Virus record (IMG/VR): IMGVR_UViG_3300048927_000250
Location: 62,001-126,000 of that record
DNA length: 64,000 nucleotides
Strand: one strand, 5' to 3'
Source of the DNA: a virus
Shown here: positions 7,393 to 15,548 of the stretch, one piece after another
Layout of the letters: each line of letters begins with the position of its first letter
Numbering within the stretch: the stretch's first letter is position 1
Program-made: the position numbers and the translations under genes
Notes under the pieces: model-generated
Database searches by the model: none
What the model saw: the letters and a program-made list of their open reading frames with translations, nothing else
Told to the model about the DNA's origin: nothing

Positions 7393-7405
7393 TTCTATAA
7401 TATAG
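7393..7405. promoter_or_regulatory. Divergent promoter candidate
   Basis: TTCTATAATATAG is close to a perfect palindrome and lies between divergent genes (7355 minus, 7435 plus). Minus strand reads CTATATTATAG, 42 bases before ATG 7355. Plus strand reads CTATAATATAG, 30 bases before GTG 7435. Confidence 0.4.
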
Positions 7406-7434
7406 ACCTGTTCCGTTTTTAGGAGGACCTAGCC

Positions 7435-7983
7435 GTGAGCGCTATTGAGTTTGTTGAACCCGAAGACTTGGCGAAGAAGGCTGGGGCTTTACCGCAAGTC
7501 GTTGACCAGAATGAACTACCGGAGACTGAACCGGCCGGACAGTCTGAAGAAGACCGTGTGGACGACGACCGTCTTGAGTTTACCCAGAATGTCCGTGAGC
7601 AAATTGTTACCGGACTGATGCCAACAGGGAAAGCCCCGACTGACCTGAAAGAGATTGACCGTTTGCTGGCCACCCTTGATGGCATTGACCGTGCTGTCCA
7701 CACCAAACGTCGTACTAAGCAGGCGGATAAGCAAGTCCAGAATGACACCATGATTGCGAAGATTCTGGAGAAAGCCCAACTGGAATTGGAACGTAAGCAG
7801 TTGACGGGTTCCAACTCCGCACCGACCCGTGCGGCCAATGCACTTGACCCAAGCTTCCTGTCCCAACCGGTAACGCTGGAAGGGGAGTTCAAAGAACAGG
7901 TGGAACAAGAAACCTCCGCCGACTTCTTCGAACGTATGGAAAACGACCACCCCGAATTGCGTCGCGGGGAGAAAGAAGAATAG
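7435..7983 (+). CDS. Unrecognised acidic helical protein, 182 aa
   Basis: GTG start with AGGAGG 9 bases upstream. Acidic N-terminus (residues 1-50, many Glu/Asp), central helical region rich in Lys/Arg (TKRRTKQADKQVQND, then LEKAQLELERKQ), disordered C-terminus ending ELRRGEKEE. Length and layout resemble small adaptor proteins such as terminase small subunits or scaffold-like proteins, but there is no clear helix-turn-helix and the match is only general. It is a single-gene unit between a divergent promoter and a UUCG-loop terminator. Confidence 0.5.
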   Translation: MSAIEFVEPEDLAKKAGALPQVVDQNELPETEPAGQSEEDRVDDDRLEFTQNVREQIVTGLMPTGKAPTDLKEIDRLLATLDGIDRAVHTKRRTKQADKQVQNDTMIAKILEKAQLELERKQLTGSNSAPTRAANALDPSFLSQPVTLEGEFKEQVEQETSADFFERMENDHPELRRGEKEE

Positions 7984-7987
7984 AAGG

Positions 7988-8013
7988 CCCAGAGGAGCTT
8001 CGGCTCCTCTGGG
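7988..8013. terminator. Convergent terminator
   Basis: Stem CCCAGAGGAGC / GCTCCTCTGGG with TTCG loop, followed by TTCTATACC on the plus strand. It serves the convergent genes 7435-7983 and 8023-8733. Confidence 0.75.
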
Positions 8014-8022
8014 TTCTATACC

Positions 8023-8733
8023 CTACCGGTTGGGGGCACACCAGTAATCCACTTTTTCAAAGCGCAGGTTCATCGCCGGAGCCATGAACTGTTCCGCCAA
8101 TTCCAGAATCCCCATTTCCTTAATCATCGGCTCAAAGACTTTGGTGTCTTCGGGCGATGGCAGGTCTTTCAGCAGGGCCGCAGCCACCACTGTCACGGCC
8201 AGCAGGTTTCCAGGTTCATCGGTGTCCTTGTGCGTCTCCATCCAATCGGTGAAGTCGTACAGGATAAAGTGGGTGCAGTGTTCGGCCAGGTACTTCGGGG
8301 ACAGCCGTTTCTTGGCCACACGGACAAAGCGGATTTTGGTTTCCGGCCCCAGCAGTTGTTTCATCACCGCAATCTGTTCGTTCTGCACGGGCTTACTCAG
8401 GCGATACGGCCATTCGTTTACCAACACTTCGAAGTTAGCAGTTTGCGCATCCTGCCACGGGGCGCTGTTCGATTCCCGTTTCAGGTCAACCAGCAGGTTG
8501 TACATCTTACTGCGCGATGCCCGCATCAATACCAGGTCAGGACGTTTACGGAACCGTTCTTTCCATTGTTCTTCGGTCATCCCCGCATGTTCGTACACCA
8601 TGTGGTCCGATGTCCGCTTTCCGTATCCGGCTTGCACGCAGGTAATTGCCCGGTGCACCGACAGACTGGCCAGAAACGACAACCGGGTGTCGTACAGGTC
8701 GTCCATACTGACGAGGACTTTAATCGGTTCCAT
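8023..8733 (-). CDS. Unrecognised protein, 236 aa
   Basis: Start chosen at ATG 8733 (MEPIKVLVSMDDLYDTR) with CCGGAG upstream. The longer frame upstream has Trp/Cys/Arg-rich sequence from the antisense of the neighbour and is not coding. The N-terminus (strand, then MDDLYD) and the segment KIRFVRVAKKRLSPKYL suggest an alpha/beta protein. Last gene of the RecA-like / RNA polymerase operon, overlapping its upstream neighbour by 14 bases. Function unknown. Confidence 0.55.
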   Translation of the reverse strand: MEPIKVLVSMDDLYDTRLSFLASLSVHRAITCVQAGYGKRTSDHMVYEHAGMTEEQWKERFRKRPDLVLMRASRSKMYNLLVDLKRESNSAPWQDAQTANFEVLVNEWPYRLSKPVQNEQIAVMKQLLGPETKIRFVRVAKKRLSPKYLAEHCTHFILYDFTDWMETHKDTDEPGNLLAVTVVAAALLKDLPSPEDTKVFEPMIKEMGILELAEQFMAPAMNLRFEKVDYWCAPNR

Positions 8734-9208
8734 TGTGCGCTGACTCCGGCAGTTCCGCCCAGGATAGCACCAACAGCGGCAGCAACCAACGGTTCGCCCG
8801 CAGACGGTTTGCAATGTCCTGGTCAGTGACCTTGAACCGTGCGTCGTCTGTAGGGCCCACAGCGAACTCCTGGACCTTCTGGTTGGCATCGTACACCACC
8901 ACCGGCGCAATGCCGTAAGAGAGGTGCTCAATGACTTCCTCGGTACCTTTACGACCGAACGGGGTCAGGACCACCATCTGGAGGTCATAGACGAAGTTCT
9001 GATAGACCAGGTTACCGTGCACCTGTTCCGCCAACTGAACCAGCGAGGATTCAGTCACCAGGTTCATGTACTGACTACCTGCATAGAAGCTGGAGAGGAA
9101 TTCCCGCAGCTTCTGGTCTTCGGCTTTCGGCGAATCTTGCAGATAATCAATCACGGCCCCAGCAGACGTGGACACGAACTGTTCAAAGGTTGAGATTTCT
9201 TTTTCCAT
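8720..9208 (-). CDS. Unrecognised protein, 162 aa
   Basis: Start chosen at ATG 9208 (MEKEISTFEQF), immediately after the stop of the polymerase fragment. The upstream extension is not plausible coding sequence. Soluble protein with a helical N-terminal half and a strand-rich middle (YDLQMVVLTPFGRKG, GIAPVVVYDANQK). Tight coupling to the RNA polymerase beta C-terminal gene suggests a shared expression time, but no domain is recognised. Confidence 0.5.
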   Translation of the reverse strand: MEKEISTFEQFVSTSAGAVIDYLQDSPKAEDQKLREFLSSFYAGSQYMNLVTESSLVQLAEQVHGNLVYQNFVYDLQMVVLTPFGRKGTEEVIEHLSYGIAPVVVYDANQKVQEFAVGPTDDARFKVTDQDIANRLRANRWLLPLLVLSWAELPESAHNGTD

Positions 9209-9209
9209 C

Positions 9210-9887
9210 TTAACGCCCTTTATCCAAAGTGGTATCCAGATGCGCCACACGGAAGTAGGTCGCCATGTTCTGGGTAGAGGTGGTTCCTTCCCCGGCATCC
9301 AGCGCACGATTCAACGACCCGCTACCGGACGTCATGATATCGTACTCCAGCTGACGGTTAGCGGCGTCATCACCCCCACGAACAGAGATGGCTTCCAGAA
9401 TGGCTGCATCGTGTCCACGGGCGTGTAGCACCCCGATTTCCGGGAAGGAGAGACGTGACCCTTTCGAGTCCCCGGTCACCTGACCGGTCAGTTCATCGGT
9501 CGACAAGTTGTCTTCCGGAATCGACATCTTCGTCTCTTGCATCTGAGACAGGCGAGTAACATGGATTTTAATCACCATGTACTTGAGCGGGGTAATCATC
9601 TCCCGCCCCGTATCAGGGTCTGTCACCACCAGGCGGTGGAATAACTCGACGCCCCATTTCTTGGCCACGTTCTTCAGGTGGTCAACCGTCAGGGTGTGTT
9701 TGGTCAAGTTGGGGAGAATAGCAGATGGAGTTTGCGTCCCGTCTCCAAAGCCTTTCATCAGCGCGGCAAATTGCGCCGGGCTGAGGGCATCAAGGTCCTT
9801 CTTAAATTGTTCGGCATTACCGGTCCCGGGGAACAACTCGGCCATTCTTTGCACGCCAAGCGCCGTTACCTCTTCTCTTTTTCCCAT
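9210..9887 (-). CDS. RNA polymerase beta subunit, C-terminal fragment
   Basis: Residues 98-180 match the C-terminal clamp of bacterial RpoB in order. [15 protein letters not shown] and QETKMS align with VGYMYMLKLNHL and [29 protein letters not shown] aligns with [36 protein letters not shown] aligns with TLQEMLTVKSDD. The last strand ([11 protein letters not shown]) corresponds to FNVLLKEIRSLG. phiKZ-like phages encode multisubunit polymerases whose beta and beta' chains are split. As I recall phiKZ, gp149 (virion polymerase, beta C part) sits near gp152, a RecA-like gene, as here. At 225 aa it lacks the catalytic double-psi barrel, so that part must be encoded elsewhere. Start ATG 9887 has GAGGAG. 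Confidence 0.75.
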   Translation of the reverse strand: [225 protein letters not shown]

Positions 9888-10263
9888 TGGGATTCTCCTC
9901 AGGAATCTTCACCACGCGTAAGCTTACGTCATACTTAGTCGCTTCTTTAACCACGTGGCCCGTGCCGCGACTGTAACCGTCCCAGAAGGCAACGCCATAG
10001 CGGGCGATTTCCATCATCTCCGCGTTACGGATGTAGCCTGCGGACTTACCGTGTTCGTCCCAATCGGCATCGTAGGTGGCGTGCGCCAGCTTGCGACGGC
10101 GGGCGTACAGATACGCCAGGTAATCGGTCCCCCTGGCACCCCCTTCAATCAGAACCACCTTCTCCCGGTCAAAGTTCTTGAGGAGGTGGTCCATGCGCTT
10201 GGCAAACTGCCAGTAGGATGTATAATGTCTACACCCACTGACCATGACGTATATTAAGTCCAT
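9817..10263 (-). CDS. SLOG-superfamily (YspA/DUF2493-like) protein, 148 aa
   Basis: The classic signature is present: VSGCRHY (8-14), EGGARGTDYLAYLYA (40-54), ADWDEHGKSAGYIRNAEM (67-83) and FWDGYSRGTGH (93-103). This is the Rossmann-like SLOG fold, whose members bind nucleotides or nucleotide-derived ligands. The molecular role of phage copies is mostly unknown. Start ATG 10263 with GGAGG. The last 24 residues (Lys/Arg/Gly/Asn-rich) overlap the start of the polymerase fragment by 71 bases, so that tail may be an addition. Confidence 0.8.
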   Translation of the reverse strand: MDLIYVMVSGCRHYTSYWQFAKRMDHLLKNFDREKVVLIEGGARGTDYLAYLYARRRKLAHATYDADWDEHGKSAGYIRNAEMMEIARYGVAFWDGYSRGTGHVVKEATKYDVSLRVVKIPEENPNGKKRRGNGAWRAKNGRVVPRDR

Positions 10264-10276
10264 ACGTCCTCCGTCA

Positions 10277-10561
10277 TCAATGAATGATGCGCACCAGGTC
10301 GTCTACCAGTTCCCGTTCAAAGGCACGAATCCATTGGTCAATGGAGCCTTCTACCGGAAGTTCCCTGGCACGTTTAGCGGCCACTGGGTCTTTCTCATCG
10401 AGGAAGACGGTGAACCACTCGTTGATTTCGCGCATCTCGGACTTGTTGCTGCTGCGCTCACGCGGGGCGTGTTCGAACCGACGCTCAAAATAGTTGGCGA
10501 CACGGTTGGAGTAACGCGACAGCATCATCACGAGATGAAAGCGGGCGTCTTGCTTAACCAT
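10277..10561 (-). CDS. Unrecognised small protein, 94 aa
   Basis: Start ATG 10561, immediately downstream of the RecA-like gene. Helical, with many Arg residues in the first half (SRYSNRVANYFERRFEHAPRER) and an acidic C-terminal helix (FERELVDDLVRIIH). No domain recognised. Operon position supports reality. Confidence 0.5.
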   Translation of the reverse strand: MVKQDARFHLVMMLSRYSNRVANYFERRFEHAPRERSSNKSEMREINEWFTVFLDEKDPVAAKRARELPVEGSIDQWIRAFERELVDDLVRIIH

Positions 10562-10573
10562 TTCTCTGCTCTC

Positions 10574-12001
10574 TTATTTTTTCTTCAGCGGCTGCATCCA
10601 GTACGGATGGTATTCGCCAGCTGCCATACGGAGGAGGTCCAAAGCCGACAGGAACTGTTTGTCTTCTTTGATACCGTTAAACTGCCAGTGGCCGCGCGTT
10701 CCACCCAGGATTTCATCCCAGTCGTAACCCATCTCTTTCAGCTTCTGGAAGATGTCCGGTGGCGTCTGGTGCACGATGTCACCCAAGTACCACATGACGC
10801 GCTTAATCTGGCACAGCCCGGCGGTCAATTCCAGGGCACGGCACAGCTTCGCATCTTCTTTGATTTTGTCACGGATGGAGTTACGGGTGAACTTGCCGTC
10901 CGGGTAAATTTCCATGGACATGTTGACCATGTTGCTACCCATGCCGTACTGACCATTCTCACGCAGGTAGCAGAGTTCTGTCAGGTGCGGCTGTAATCCT
11001 TCGGTCTGTGAGAAGATAACCTTGAACGGGGCACCGGATTGACCGAACTTACCGCGCAGGTTGAGCATCTTCACTTCAACCAGGTCTTTGTCGTACTGCT
11101 CACCTTTCTCACCGCGACCGTACATCGGGATACCTTCTTTATCCAGGTGCGGTTTCTGCGAGTGGCACATCCACATGTTGTTCGGGATGTAGGTGAACTT
11201 TTCGGTGGCGTTCTTAATCTTGGTACCCGCCTGCATGTGCGCCATGATTTTCTCAGGCGGACTGTTCGGGTCCATGTTAAACGCATCGCCCAGGTGCGCG
11301 GTCATGACGCTGTAGAAGCCTGTGCGACCGTTCACGCCCGGCATGGCCATGATGATACGGGTTTTGTACATCCCGTCGTTGGCGAACAACATGTTGTTTT
11401 TGCTGTCGGCGACGTTCTTGGCTTTATCGGCTTTCTTCTCCAACGCTTCGAAGTTCAGCATCGACCAGGAGTCAATCTCTTCAAAGGTTGGGGCCAGGAC
11501 CTGGATGAAGCTACCATCGGCATTCAGGAACGGGGTTTCAAGCATCGCACCTTTGGTGGCGACTTTCTTCTTCCCGTATTCCTTACGTTTTTCCCAGTAG
11601 TCTTCCGCCGATATCTTAATCATGTTCGTCAAGAACATTTTCGGGTTACCGATAACCCCGGCTTCCTGGATGCGCGGGAATTGTCCCATACGGAACTCCA
11701 GGCCTTCCAGGTCACGAGAACCTTCGGTTTCTTTATAGAAGCTGTTACCCACGTCGTAGTAGTTGTTCTGGGCAGCGGCCATGAAATAGTCAGCCGTCGT
11801 GGACTTATACTGGTTGTTCTTACCCACGATAGCGGTGATGTGAGACATACCGCCGTTCAGCAAGGATTCACCGTGTGCACCGCGGGTATAACGGCCGGAG
11901 AAATGGTCAAAAAGGCAACCCACGTTCAGTTTTGGCGTAGAGGCATCGGCTTGTTGCGTTGCTTCCATTACGCCATCCATTGGGTCTAAGAAAAAGGACA
12001 T
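10574..12001 (-). CDS. RecA/UvsX-like P-loop ATPase, 475 aa
   Basis: The P-loop is VGKNNQYKST (59-68, Lys66). It lacks the glycine before the lysine, like the SFKS form of T4 UvsX. It follows a short strand (HITAIVG) as in RecA-core proteins. A later strand, TRIIMAMPGVNG, could be the second core strand. The 300-residue C-terminal half is alpha-helical with no other motif I recognise. Likely a recombinase or related DNA motor. phiKZ gp152 is RecA-like by my recollection and lies next to the virion polymerase piece. First gene of the operon ending at 8023, with start ATG 12001 after AAGGA. Its long size for a RecA core is unusual. Confidence 0.55.
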   Translation of the reverse strand: MSFFLDPMDGVMEATQQADASTPKLNVGCLFDHFSGRYTRGAHGESLLNGGMSHITAIVGKNNQYKSTTADYFMAAAQNNYYDVGNSFYKETEGSRDLEGLEFRMGQFPRIQEAGVIGNPKMFLTNMIKISAEDYWEKRKEYGKKKVATKGAMLETPFLNADGSFIQVLAPTFEEIDSWSMLNFEALEKKADKAKNVADSKNNMLFANDGMYKTRIIMAMPGVNGRTGFYSVMTAHLGDAFNMDPNSPPEKIMAHMQAGTKIKNATEKFTYIPNNMWMCHSQKPHLDKEGIPMYGRGEKGEQYDKDLVEVKMLNLRGKFGQSGAPFKVIFSQTEGLQPHLTELCYLRENGQYGMGSNMVNMSMEIYPDGKFTRNSIRDKIKEDAKLCRALELTAGLCQIKRVMWYLGDIVHQTPPDIFQKLKEMGYDWDEILGGTRGHWQFNGIKEDKQFLSALDLLRMAAGEYHPYWMQPLKKK

Positions 12002-12028
12002 GGTGCGATTCCTTAAGCTGGTTAGAGT

Positions 12029-12084
12029 GATTCTGTCATCTAATATGGGCTATACATTTAATTTTATGTAATTTAACCCCGGAG
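12029..12084. promoter_or_regulatory. Divergent AT-rich promoter region
   Basis: Between minus ATG 12001 and plus ATG 12096. Plus strand has CTATACATTTAATTTTATG before the CGGAGG ribosome site (12080-12085). Minus strand has GTATAGCCCATATTAGATG. No host-type -35/-10 pair with proper spacing is obvious. Confidence 0.35.
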
Positions 12085-12095
12085 GTTGTACCCCC

Positions 12096-12953
12096 ATGAA
12101 CAACAATTTGAGTACGTTTCGTACGAGAGCCGTCATTATCGCACTGGAAGGGAAGTCACTGGTCTCGACCGAATCCCTTTCCGTACACCGTCCTCTTGCC
12201 GGGACAGTTGCCAAACTTTCTGGTTTCCTGAAAGAGCTGGGCGATGACTTAGGGTATCGTGTTAGTGGTATTCAGGACACCTTATTTAAGACGGACGTAA
12301 AAACTAAAAAGGGTCAGGAGCTGTTACTGTCACGCCTGCCTGGTACTGACTACCTGAACCTGGCACCAATTCGTGTCCCTGTGTTACCGGGTCTGCGTGT
12401 GACGTGGCTGGACCTGCTCCACAACATGAAACCTGGTGTTGAGTTCTCGGTCAGTTTGCAAGAGAACGTGATTCACCCGTTCAAGCAGTTTGTCGCCACC
12501 GCCCTGACCAACCCAGAGAAGTTCTCCTCCAGCGCCCTGAACTCCACCGTCAACTTCGTGGATTACGAGCTGCTGAAGAAGTCTCTGGGTGCCTCGGTCA
12601 GCGGGAACGCTTCTGTGAACGTGCGCAAGTACGGTGAGTGTGTGGCGCGTAACTCGGACATGGCAGAAGTTCTGGACCTGACCAACAACTTCGAGCACGT
12701 CTTCATGAACTCCAATCCACAGATGCTGATGGCGGAGATTGATGAGCTGCGTGAGTTGTTCGGTCAACTGTCGGCCAACATTACGGATACCAACCAACAG
12801 TTCCGTCTGAACGGCAAGACCATCTCTAACCTGGCCACGGCTGCGTACAACGTGGCAGAGTCAGTGGAGTACTACGCGGCAGTCAGAACCCTGTTCATCA
12901 ACCATGCGAACGCCATGAAGGCCGCGGTTGACAAACTGGTCAAAGCGGTGTAA
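12096..12953 (+). CDS. Probable abundant virion protein, 285 aa
   Basis: A monocistronic gene with its own promoter region, strong CGGAGG site and strong bidirectional terminator. Codon use (CTG, CGT, AAC, ACC preferred) is typical of a highly expressed gene. The protein has mixed alpha/beta sequence with a Leu/Asn-rich helical C-terminal half (DTNQQFRLNGKTISNL onward). In phiKZ a head inner-body protein (gp153) lies between the RecA-like and RNase H genes. Position here matches, but I cannot show homology. Confidence 0.45.
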   Translation: MNNNLSTFRTRAVIIALEGKSLVSTESLSVHRPLAGTVAKLSGFLKELGDDLGYRVSGIQDTLFKTDVKTKKGQELLLSRLPGTDYLNLAPIRVPVLPGLRVTWLDLLHNMKPGVEFSVSLQENVIHPFKQFVATALTNPEKFSSSALNSTVNFVDYELLKKSLGASVSGNASVNVRKYGECVARNSDMAEVLDLTNNFEHVFMNSNPQMLMAEIDELRELFGQLSANITDTNQQFRLNGKTISNLATAAYNVAESVEYYAAVRTLFINHANAMKAAVDKLVKAV

Positions 12954-12966
12954 CAAAAAAAATAAC

Positions 12967-12992
12967 CCCAGGGGACCCGAAGGTCCCCTGGG
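12967..12992. terminator. Convergent terminator
   Basis: Stem CCCAGGGGACC / GGTCCCCTGGG with CGAA loop, preceded by an A-run (12955-12962) and followed by TTTTATGC. It serves both 12096-12953 and 12995-13360. Confidence 0.85.
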
Positions 12993-12994
12993 TT

Positions 12995-13360
12995 TTATGC
13001 CATCGTGCGCGCGATGCGTACGATTTGCTTAACATCGTTATCCAGGTCGTATTTGCACTGGTCAGAGTAATGTAACCAGCACGGAGCAATACGGCGCAGA
13101 TAGCGTTCCAACGTCGGAGGAGCAATGTGTCGGAAGTCACGCTTTTTGACTTCCCCGCGCCAGGCTTTCGTCAGTAGTCCACAAAGGAGGAATCCCCGTT
13201 CGTCCTGCAAGAAACGGAGTTCATCATTCAGGACCTTGAAGTCAGCCTTGCGCTCACATCTGTCCGTTAAGAGGAGATAAAGTGACCCCGTTAACAAAAT
13301 CCTCCGTGACTTGTCACTGAGGAATCGTTTACTGAGGTGCAGCAGTATGGTCGTCTTCAT
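12995..13360 (-). CDS. Unrecognised protein, 121 aa
   Basis: Start ATG 13360 overlaps the stop of the RNase H gene by ATGA. Basic, Leu/Arg-rich helical protein (LHLSKRFLSDKSRRILL; PPTLERYLRRIAPCW). It could bind nucleic acid. No domain recognised. The last codons (GCA TAA) lie in the conserved TTTATGC flank of the terminator. Confidence 0.5.
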   Translation of the reverse strand: MKTTILLHLSKRFLSDKSRRILLTGSLYLLLTDRCERKADFKVLNDELRFLQDERGFLLCGLLTKAWRGEVKKRDFRHIAPPTLERYLRRIAPCWLHYSDQCKYDLDNDVKQIVRIARTMA

Positions 13361-14937
13361 ACACGCTTTCCAATTAACACTATTAGGTTGGACTTAAACG
13401 ACGCACTGAGGAGAAGGTCCCCATCGGTTTCCACAATCGTGGCATACCGGAACGAAGTTGCCGTTTCACGCCAAGTAATCGCCTTCACTGTGGTATTCGG
13501 CCCTGCGACGGCCACCAAAGTGTTACGCGTTGGAATGTCAGCACCCAGCTTAAACTTCACCGGACGTTGTTCAACGGTCTTCAGGTCCACGCAGAAATCC
13601 AAGGTAAACGTCGCCGTGTTATGCGGCGGGTCAATCTCTTTACGAGCCTTGTAAACCTGCTTGTTCTTCTCTTCGATTACCTGATAAACCTTATCAGTTA
13701 AATCGGTCACTACCAGGGCGTCGTCACCTGCGAGATAACGCTCGATAATCCGCACCAGACTCTCAAAGTGTCCCACTAGGTGGAAACCGTGGTAAGCCGG
13801 ACGGAGGGTCTTCAACACGGGGCAACGGTCAGGAGTTACAACAACCTCCTCATTCCATTTCGGGAACAGGATATCTTCCTTCTCCTCCAAAATGGCCGCA
13901 TAGCGTTCGGTGTTAAGAATGTTGCTCAGATTACCGAGCGTCACTTCACTGACCCCGCGATAGTATCGCTTCTCGAGGCTGCTCGCGAGCAAATCCAGTA
14001 CCGGTTCTGGCTCGCTGCTGACCCATACGGCGACTTTCGCTGTGGCGGTATCCTTGCCCACCAAATCGTCTTCGACGTCCGCTTTACCGTGGTTGCCGAA
14101 GAAATATACCGACTTGTCCTTAAATGCGTAGTCTGTGGCTTTGCGGTCAGAAAGCCCATACCACCAGTTGTGCTCCATGATACGGTTGCTCAACTTCGTT
14201 TTCTGAACGTATCCTTTCGGTGAAGAGCAACGGTATTCGTCGGTGAAAACTCCGCGGATACCACGAACTTGTCCCTTCGTGGAGTTCCAGTCGGCTCGGT
14301 CGTTACCCGGGTCGCCGGAGTGTGCTTCCGCTTTGGCGAAGTAAATGGAGATACCCTTCTTGATGGCATCCAGGTACAAGGTTGCTAACGTCTGCCACCA
14401 TGCCCAGTGTGCCACCGGTTTCCCGGTCGAAGTTAATCCCCCACGCTTCAGCCAGTTGGGGTAATCCCGAGTGATTCCGTCTAAGACGTATTGTGAATCC
14501 CCCAGGATTACCACCTGTTTTGGATGATACTTGTTTACAAAGGTCAACGCCTCAATCATGGCGTTTATTTCACCCTGACTGACGGTCCATTCCTCGCGAC
14601 CACCATACCAGTCAAAGAAGAAATCTGGTTCTACCGGTCTCGCCGCAGGCGGGCTCGGATAGGGCATCAACAATCCGTTGTAAAAAGGCTCGGTCTGTTC
14701 ACGTGAGGTGTCCTTGAACTCCTTCGTGTACTGTCCCAGCCGCCCATCCACGTAACCCAGGTGACTCGGCGCGTTCTTCTTCTTCGTGAATTTGTTTTTC
14801 TTTTCTTCTACCAGGCTATACGTGTACCCGTGGAGACCCCAGCTACCAACACGGTAACCTGAGTGACTGCCTCCATCAACGTACAGTACGGCACCAAATT
14901 CGCCTGGTTGCGCCGTAAAGTCCTGCGACAATTCCAT
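13357..14937 (-). CDS. RNase H1 domain fused to an unknown C-terminal region, 526 aa
   Basis: Residues 15-220 are an RNase HI fold: YVDGGS with D21, a helix starting QGEINAMIEAL with E123, ILGDSQYVLDGI with D147, and EAHSGDPGNDRADW with H206 and D213. All catalytic residues are in place, so cleavage of RNA in RNA:DNA hybrids is expected. An insertion of about 80 residues (30-110) separates the first strand from the second. Residues 230-526 match nothing I know. They are beta-rich and could bind substrate. Start ATG 14937 with CGAGG. phiKZ has an RNase H-like gene in a comparable position (gp155, from memory). Confidence 0.8.
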   Translation of the reverse strand: MELSQDFTAQPGEFGAVLYVDGGSHSGYRVGSWGLHGYTYSLVEEKKNKFTKKKNAPSHLGYVDGRLGQYTKEFKDTSREQTEPFYNGLLMPYPSPPAARPVEPDFFFDWYGGREEWTVSQGEINAMIEALTFVNKYHPKQVVILGDSQYVLDGITRDYPNWLKRGGLTSTGKPVAHWAWWQTLATLYLDAIKKGISIYFAKAEAHSGDPGNDRADWNSTKGQVRGIRGVFTDEYRCSSPKGYVQKTKLSNRIMEHNWWYGLSDRKATDYAFKDKSVYFFGNHGKADVEDDLVGKDTATAKVAVWVSSEPEPVLDLLASSLEKRYYRGVSEVTLGNLSNILNTERYAAILEEKEDILFPKWNEEVVVTPDRCPVLKTLRPAYHGFHLVGHFESLVRIIERYLAGDDALVVTDLTDKVYQVIEEKNKQVYKARKEIDPPHNTATFTLDFCVDLKTVEQRPVKFKLGADIPTRNTLVAVAGPNTTVKAITWRETATSFRYATIVETDGDLLLSASFKSNLIVLIGKRV

Positions 14938-14982
14938 GATTACCTCGAAATAAATGCTTCGGTCAAAGGAAGTAACCGTGGA

Positions 14983-15489
14983 TTATTTTTTAACATCATT
15001 AACAATAGCGGAAGATTGCTCACTGAGCCCCGGTCCGGTGGGCTCTGGTTCTTCCTGCGGATGCAACCGTTCAACCTTCTCGATAAGCTTTTTGGTCAGC
15101 ACCCCGCACTTCTCAGGGTCCTTCGCACAAGCCTCCCTAACCTTCTCCAGCAACATTTCGTTGTAGATACCCAGCTCGGTATTCTTATGACTAAGCTCAT
15201 CCATGTCATGGTCGTACTGTGTGCGTAAAATATAGTCCGCCGGTTTCCCCACTACGCTATCTTTTACCTTTTGTACCTCGACCAGGCAGAGCCCCAACGC
15301 GTCAGCGTCTTTCCGGTAACGGAAGTACCCAAAAATCGAACCCAGTATTAACGCAGCAACCAGAATGGCGACGTACGTCCGATACTTTGTTCGCTTGCTG
15401 GGTGGTAACTCTTCTTCCATATCCCGGCGGTGACTCTCCTTTATGAAGTAGTAAAGGTATGGGATTAAACGAACCAAGAGTGAAAACAC
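14983..15489 (-). CDS. Membrane protein with long soluble tail, 168 aa
   Basis: Start chosen at GTG 15489 because AGGAGG lies 5 bases before it; the longer frame begins upstream of that site. Two hydrophobic segments: an N-terminal one (FSLLVRLIPYLYYFI) and a strong one (YVAILVAALILGSIFGYF) flanked by Lys/Arg. The C-terminal 110 residues are charged, probably coiled coil, with a Pro/Glu end (HPQEEPEPTGP). It could be a holin-like, spanin-like or envelope protein. The sequence does not decide. Confidence 0.5.
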   Translation of the reverse strand: MFSLLVRLIPYLYYFIKESHRRDMEEELPPSKRTKYRTYVAILVAALILGSIFGYFRYRKDADALGLCLVEVQKVKDSVVGKPADYILRTQYDHDMDELSHKNTELGIYNEMLLEKVREACAKDPEKCGVLTKKLIEKVERLHPQEEPEPTGPGLSEQSSAIVNDVKK

Positions 15490-15512
15490 GTGACCTCCTG
15501 CGTTAAACAACC

Positions 15513-15540
15513 CTTTCTTTATAATAGTTTTTTCGGAGAC
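15513..15540 (+). promoter_or_regulatory. Promoter candidate before the 15549 unit
   Basis: AT-rich TTTATAATAGTTTTTT, about 25 bases upstream of the ATG, with CGGAG as ribosome site. A TATAAT-like box is visible without a clear -35. Confidence 0.35.
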
Positions 15541-15548
15541 GATACAAC

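Noticed and set aside
7435-7983. Terminase small subunit
   Set aside because: Length and helices fit loosely, but no helix-turn-helix or neighbour terminase large subunit is seen.
8023-8931. Longer version of the 236-aa protein
   Set aside because: The N-terminal 66 residues are Trp/Cys/Arg-rich and overlap the upstream gene; ATG 8733 has a ribosome site.
11039-11989. Plus-strand open frame of 316 codons opposite the RecA-like gene
   Set aside because: Val/His-rich shadow of the minus gene without ribosome site.
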